A stretch of DNA of 17,687 nucleotides, taken from Erysipelotrichaceae bacterium. GTDB taxonomy: Bacteria > Bacillota_I > Bacilli_A > Erysipelotrichales > Erysipelotrichaceae. This document shows positions 14,106 to 17,687 of this stretch, in pieces. How positions within the stretch are numbered: position 1 is the first letter of the stretch; every line of letters starts with the position of its first letter. Location: assembly GCA_900770275.1 (NCBI GenBank), contig CAAGJS010000313.1:1-17687 (forward strand), given 5' to 3'. The translations under genes and the position numbers were made by a program. The notes beneath the pieces are model-generated. The model did not search any database. It was given only the letters and a program-made list of their open reading frames with translations, and was not told where the DNA came from.

Positions 14106-16948
14106 TGTTTTTCGTGCTCCTTAGCCCATTCAAGAGCTTTTTTCAGATACTTTCCTGTCCAGGAGTTCGGATTCTCAGCGACTTCCTCCGGCGTACCCTG
14201 GGCAACGATCGTGCCGCCGCCATCGCCGCCTTCCGGACCCAGATCAATGATCCAGTCCGCACACTTGATCACATCGAGATTATGCTCAATGACAACGACC
14301 GTATTGCCGCTGTCAACGATTCTCTGCAGAATCGCAATCAGACGGTTCACATCATCCGTATGCAGACCCGTCGTCGGCTCATCGAGGACATATACCGTCT
14401 TGCCGGTCGCCCTCTTCTGCAGCTCGCTGGCCAGCTTGACACGCTGCGCCTCACCGCCCGAAAGCGTCGTCGAAGACTGGCCAACCTTCAGATAGCCCAG
14501 ACCGACATCAACCAGCGTCTGCAGCTTGTTTTTGATCTTGGGATGATTCTCAAACAGCTTCAGCGCCTCCTCGATCGACATGTCCAGCACATCGAAGATG
14601 TTCTTGCCCTTGAAGGTTACCTGCAGCGTCTCTTCGTTGTACCTCTTGCCATGGCACACTTCACAGGGCACATATACATCCGGCAGGAAGTTCATCGAAA
14701 TGACCTTCACACCATCGCCCTGGCACGCTTCGCAGCGTCCGCCCTTCGTATTGAACGAGAAGCGGCCCTTATCATAGCCACGCAGCTTCGCCTCCGGCGT
14801 CTCGGCAAAGACGGCACGGATATCGTCGAACACACCCGTATAGGTCGCCGGATTCGAACGCGGCGTACGGCCGATCGGCGACTGATCAATCTGCACAATC
14901 TTGTCAACGTTCTTAAGACCCGTAATCTTGTCGAATTTGCCCGGACGCACCCGCTTCATCAGACCGATATTCTTCTGCACAGCCTTCGTAAAGATCTCAT
15001 TGACCAGCGTCGACTTGCCCGAGCCCGATACACCCGTCACAAGCACCAGCTTCCCCAGCGGAATCTTCACATCGATATGTTTCAGATTATGTTCCGAGGC
15101 GCCAAAGATCTCCACAAACTTCCCGTTGCCCTTGCGCCTCAGCTTGGGCACCGGGATCATCTTTCTTCCCGAAAGATAATCACCGGTGATGGAGTGATCA
15201 CACTTGAGGAGATCCTGCGGCGTACCGTTGAACATCACCTGTCCGCCATGAATACCGGCACCCGGACCAATGTCAACGATCCAGTCACTTGCCAGCATCG
15301 TCTCTTCATCATGTTCAACGATGATGAGGGAGTTGCCAAGATCGCGCATCTCCTTTAGCGTATGGATCAGCTTCGCATTGTCACGCTGATGCAGACCAAT
15401 GGACGGCTCATCCAGCACATACAGAACACCAGACAGCTTCGAACCGATCTGCGTCGCAAGACGGATACGCTGCGCCTCGCCGCCAGACAATGTACCTGCC
15501 AGACGATCGAGCGTCAGATACTCAAGACCAACATCTTTAAGGAACTGGAGGCGGCTGCGGATCTCCTTGATCACCATCTCCGCAATCTTTGTCTTCTCTT
15601 CCGACAGCTTCAGACCATCGAGCCATGTCAGCGCCTGCGTCACGCTCATGGCCGTAAACTGCATGATGTTCTTGTCTCCGACACGGACACTGAGCGCCTG
15701 CTCATTGAGACGCTGCCCGTGACACTTGGGACACGGACTCTCAACCATGAACGAATGGTACCAGTCACGGAACATCGGCGACGTACTCTGGGCATAGCGA
15801 CGCTCAATCAGATCCTGAATACCCTCAATATAATCAAACCGCTTATACTCATTTCCGCTCGATGTCGTAATCGTATAGCGAACCGGCTTATCAGAACCGT
15901 GCAGAATGATCTGCATCTGTTTTTTGGTCAGCTTCTTAATCGGCTGATCCAGCGGAATCTTGTAGGCATTGCACAGAATCTCGAACGTCTGCCACTCGAT
16001 GACGTCCGTATTGACCATGTTCTTGAAGTAGCGGATGCCGCCCTGATTGATGCTCAGGGAATCATCCGGAATCAGAAGGCTAAGATCCACCTCCTCCGTA
16101 AAGCCGAGGCCATGGCACACGTCGCACGCACCCAGCGGCGCATTGAACGAAAACAGGCGCGGTTCCAGATTCGGCACACTGAAGCCGCAGATCTTGCACG
16201 CATAGGTACTCGAGTAGAGGTTTTCCTCATCGTTGGCCAGGACAATTACCTTTCCATCCGTCAGCTTCAGCGCCGTCTCCATCGAATCACTCAGACGCGA
16301 ACGTACCTCTTCCTTCTTCACGATACGGTCCACGACGACATCGATGTTGTGACGCTTGTTCTTGTCGAGGTCGATGTCATCTTCGAGCATCTTCATCTCG
16401 CCATCAACCCGTACACGGACATAGCCTTCCTTGATCAGCGACTGGAAACGATCCTTGAAGGCACCCTTACGATCATGAATGATCGGCGCCATGATCGTCA
16501 GCTTCGTACCGTCCGGATACTTCCAGACCGCGTTGACCATCTCCGTAATCGTCTGTCCCTGAATCGGGATGTTGTGATTCGGGCAGTACGGTGTACCGCA
16601 GCGCGCATACAGAAGACGCAGATAATCATAGATCTCCGTCACCGTACCGACGGTGGAACGGGGGTTGTTGGACGTTGTCTTCTGATCAATCGAAATGGCC
16701 GGCGAAAGGCCGGTGATCGACTCCACATCCGGCTTGTCAACGCCGCCAAGAAACTGCCGCGCATATGCCGAAAGCGACTCAACGTAGCGCCGCTGTCCTT
16801 CGGCATAGATGGTATCGAAGGCAAGCGATGTCTTGCCCGAGCCGGACAGTCCCGTCATGACTACCATCTTGTTCCGGGGAATATTCAGGGAAATATTCTT
16901 CAGATTGTTTTCCTTCGCTCCTCGGATTTCAATCCATTTCTGTTCCAT
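14102..16948 (-). CDS. uvrA: Excinuclease ABC subunit A (UvrA)
   Basis: UvrA is the damage-recognition ATPase of nucleotide excision repair, loading UvrB onto DNA. From the ATG at 16948 the product has 948 residues, normal for the family. It has two ABC ATPase modules: Walker A GLSGSGKT (33-40) and GVSGSGKS (639-646), signatures LSGGEAQR (487-494 and 829-836) and Walker B VLDEP in both. Zinc modules are complete: Cys251/254/275/278 and Cys739/742/762/765, plus CPKC at 406-409. A longer open frame reaching 17104 was rejected because that stretch encodes the IscB C terminus in another frame. No clear Shine-Dalgarno precedes 16948. A 5-bp hairpin lies 10-22 nt upstream. No uvrB is visible; the neighbour is a broken iscB instead. 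Confidence 0.98.
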   Translation of the reverse strand: MEQKWIEIRGAKENNLKNISLNIPRNKMVVMTGLSGSGKTSLAFDTIYAEGQRRYVESLSAYARQFLGGVDKPDVESITGLSPAISIDQKTTSNNPRSTVGTVTEIYDYLRLLYARCGTPYCPNHNIPIQGQTITEMVNAVWKYPDGTKLTIMAPIIHDRKGAFKDRFQSLIKEGYVRVRVDGEMKMLEDDIDLDKNKRHNIDVVVDRIVKKEEVRSRLSDSMETALKLTDGKVIVLANDEENLYSSTYACKICGFSVPNLEPRLFSFNAPLGACDVCHGLGFTEEVDLSLLIPDDSLSINQGGIRYFKNMVNTDVIEWQTFEILCNAYKIPLDQPIKKLTKKQMQIILHGSDKPVRYTITTSSGNEYKRFDYIEGIQDLIERRYAQSTSPMFRDWYHSFMVESPCPKCHGQRLNEQALSVRVGDKNIMQFTAMSVTQALTWLDGLKLSEEKTKIAEMVIKEIRSRLQFLKDVGLEYLTLDRLAGTLSGGEAQRIRLATQIGSKLSGVLYVLDEPSIGLHQRDNAKLIHTLKEMRDLGNSLIIVEHDEETMLASDWIVDIGPGAGIHGGQVMFNGTPQDLLKCDHSITGDYLSGRKMIPVPKLRRKGNGKFVEIFGASEHNLKHIDVKIPLGKLVLVTGVSGSGKSTLVNEIFTKAVQKNIGLMKRVRPGKFDKITGLKNVDKIVQIDQSPIGRTPRSNPATYTGVFDDIRAVFAETPEAKLRGYDKGRFSFNTKGGRCEACQGDGVKVISMNFLPDVYVPCEVCHGKRYNEETLQVTFKGKNIFDVLDMSIEEALKLFENHPKIKNKLQTLVDVGLGYLKVGQSSTTLSGGEAQRVKLASELQKRATGKTVYVLDEPTTGLHTDDVNRLIAILQRIVDSGNTVVVIEHNLDVIKCADWIIDLGPEGGDGGGTIVAQGTPEEVAENPNSWTGKYLKKALEWAKEHEKQ

Positions 16949-16957
16949 AATTTTTGC

Positions 16958-16970
16958 ACGGGTACCCCGT
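16958..16970 (-). other. Small hairpin just upstream of uvrA
   Basis: On the minus strand ACGGG and CCCGT pair perfectly around GTA, ending 9 nt before the uvrA ATG. It occupies the place where a ribosome binding site would be expected. It may affect uvrA translation or may be incidental. Confidence 0.3.
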
Positions 16971-16979
16971 CCATAGTCC

Positions 16980-17174
16980 TCAAACTTGGGCGGGGCGGAA
17001 GTGCCATCCTCCTTCCTTTTTAATGCAGGACAAGTCAGATGCTTTTGCCGACTTGCCAATATTGAGTGAAACATACTGCCCGTAGTGCTGTGCACCAACA
17101 ACAAGAGCTTTCTGATTGTGAAAGACTATCGTATCTCCGGGCTGATATGGATAACGCTTCTTCCGAACCGAAGT
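16980..17174 (-). pseudogene. Detached C-terminal domain of the iscB gene (after the in-frame stop)
   Basis: Immediately after the TGA at 17175-17177 the same frame continues open for 64 codons to a second TGA at 16980. It reads TSVRKKRYPYQPGDTIVFHN and then LVVGAQHYGQYVSLN, and ends HFRPAQV. The KRYPYQPGD motif and the small beta-barrel-like pattern match the C-terminal end of IscB proteins, the region that contacts the target-adjacent motif. The coding pattern is preserved, so the stop looks recent; a CGA to TGA change at a position I would expect to be Arg explains it with one substitution. It ends 31 nt before uvrA. Confidence 0.7.
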
Positions 17175-17687
17175 TCATCCTTTGGACATCTTCTGCCCGC
17201 GGAAGATGCGCTGATTCTTGTCGGAGCATCTGCTTTCTCTGCGGTTTGTCCTCCCGCAGGAGAGCACAGCACCGGATTTCTTTTTTCCGTCCCGGATGTC
17301 GATATACTTTGCATCGTAGAACTTCGCAAGAATCCGGTTATTGCGTCTCTTCTTCTGATACACGGCCTCTGCTGTCCGATGCTTCGGATGCAGAGAACCA
17401 ATGCAGTACGCGTCATTCGCGTGTGTTTTTGAGAGATGCCGTGACTTTCTGGTGACGGCAGTCTTCGCGCCGTACTGAATGCGGATGTCGACATCCGGGT
17501 GGTTCAGCACCAGTTCCCGGTACATTGCCCAGCGAACGGTGCTCATATACGTTGCCGATGCCAGATTAGAGCTCATTAGCTCCAGTCCCCAGAGTTTGCC
17601 TCCCGGCTTGTGATTCTTTGCCGTATGGCACTTACTGCATACTGTCAGCAGGTTGCTGATTCGGTTGGAACGATAGTTCTTCCAGAA
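17175..17687 (-). CDS. iscB: IscB-type RNA-guided endonuclease, C-terminal half (5' end outside window)
   Basis: IscB nucleases, ancestors of Cas9, use an omega RNA to direct HNH and RuvC domains to cut DNA. The 170 codons visible begin inside the HNH domain (SNRISNLLTVCSKCH, with the CxxC of its zinc knuckle). They continue through a linker (GGKLWGLEL) and a helical segment (YMSTVRWAMYREL) to the RuvC-III motif KTHANDAYCIG, where His89 and Asp92 of the fragment are the expected catalytic residues. KFYDAKYIDIRDGKKKSG and GRTNRR follow. The frame then stops at TGA 17175, before the C-terminal target-adjacent-motif domain. The N-terminal PLMP, RuvC-I, bridge helix and RuvC-II parts and the omega RNA should lie beyond 17687. 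Identification is from motifs and remembered family sequence. Confidence 0.82.
   Translation of the reverse strand, partial: FWKNYRSNRISNLLTVCSKCHTAKNHKPGGKLWGLELMSSNLASATYMSTVRWAMYRELVLNHPDVDIRIQYGAKTAVTRKSRHLSKTHANDAYCIGSLHPKHRTAEAVYQKKRRNNRILAKFYDAKYIDIRDGKKKSGAVLSCGRTNRRESRCSDKNQRIFRGQKMSKG

Noticed and set aside
14069..17023. Plus-strand open frames of 429 and 553 codons opposite uvrA
   Set aside because: Both are antisense to an intact UvrA carrying all expected motifs. Their predicted proteins are Arg/Leu/Ile-rich shadow sequence.
16949..17104. Extended uvrA start giving a 1000-residue protein
   Set aside because: The extra 52 residues do not match UvrA and overlap the coding frame of the IscB tail. 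Family alignment starts at MEQKW.
17175..17177. Genome-wide recoding of TGA to explain the stop in iscB
   Set aside because: TGA ends uvrA, hprK and other genes here in tight ATGA overlaps, and Trp is encoded by TGG, so TGA acts as a stop in this genome.
16980..17687. Complete IS200/IS605-type transposon
   Set aside because: No TnpA transposase or convincing terminal ends are visible in the window. Only the nuclease tail is present.
1..17687. CRISPR arrays, tRNA or rRNA genes
   Set aside because: No spaced direct repeats and no tRNA-like cloverleaf or rRNA sequence were noticed on either strand.

Overview
This is a 17.7 kb bacterial chromosomal window in which every credible gene lies on the minus strand, so transcription runs from the right end to the left end. 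The gene set suggests a Gram-positive-type Bacillota: HPr kinase/phosphorylase next to a PpaX-like phosphatase, a str operon ending in tuf, and a cell-wall protein with a sortase-type tail. The VPKTG sorting signal, the DUF4230 protein and the InlB-type repeat protein would fit Erysipelotrichales, but that placement is inference. There are no rRNA genes, tRNA genes or CRISPR arrays.

Layout, in transcription order. (1) 17687-16980: the C-terminal half of an IscB-type RNA-guided nuclease, entering from beyond the window. An in-frame TGA splits it between the RuvC-III region and the C-terminal domain. (2) 16948-12982: uvrA, a DUF4230 membrane-anchored protein and a small lipoprotein form an apparent operon, with a 4-nt ATGA overlap between the first two, ending at a terminator near 12929. 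(3) 12816-9870: hprK, a PpaX-like HAD phosphatase (ATGA overlap) and an unusual membrane protein. The last has a sigma-factor-like N terminus, alternating acidic and basic blocks, one membrane helix and an extracellular SH3b domain. No terminator is seen until 9807. (4) 9495-8647: a YeaE-like aldo/keto reductase with its own terminator. (5) 8414-4764: a large secreted InlB-repeat surface protein broken by two frameshifts, ending at a terminator near 4694. (6) 4499-178: the str operon rpsL-rpsG-fusA-tuf, with a strong promoter, a leader hairpin, a candidate internal promoter before tuf and a strong final terminator.

The str operon supplies translation. The hprK cluster controls carbon catabolite repression, with the phosphatase probably removing the pyrophosphate that HPr dephosphorylation releases. 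UvrA serves nucleotide excision repair. The most interesting items are the interrupted IscB directly upstream of uvrA, an HPr kinase with Ser at the position of the catalytic His, and the sigma-like/charge-block/SH3b membrane protein that appears to share its operon.
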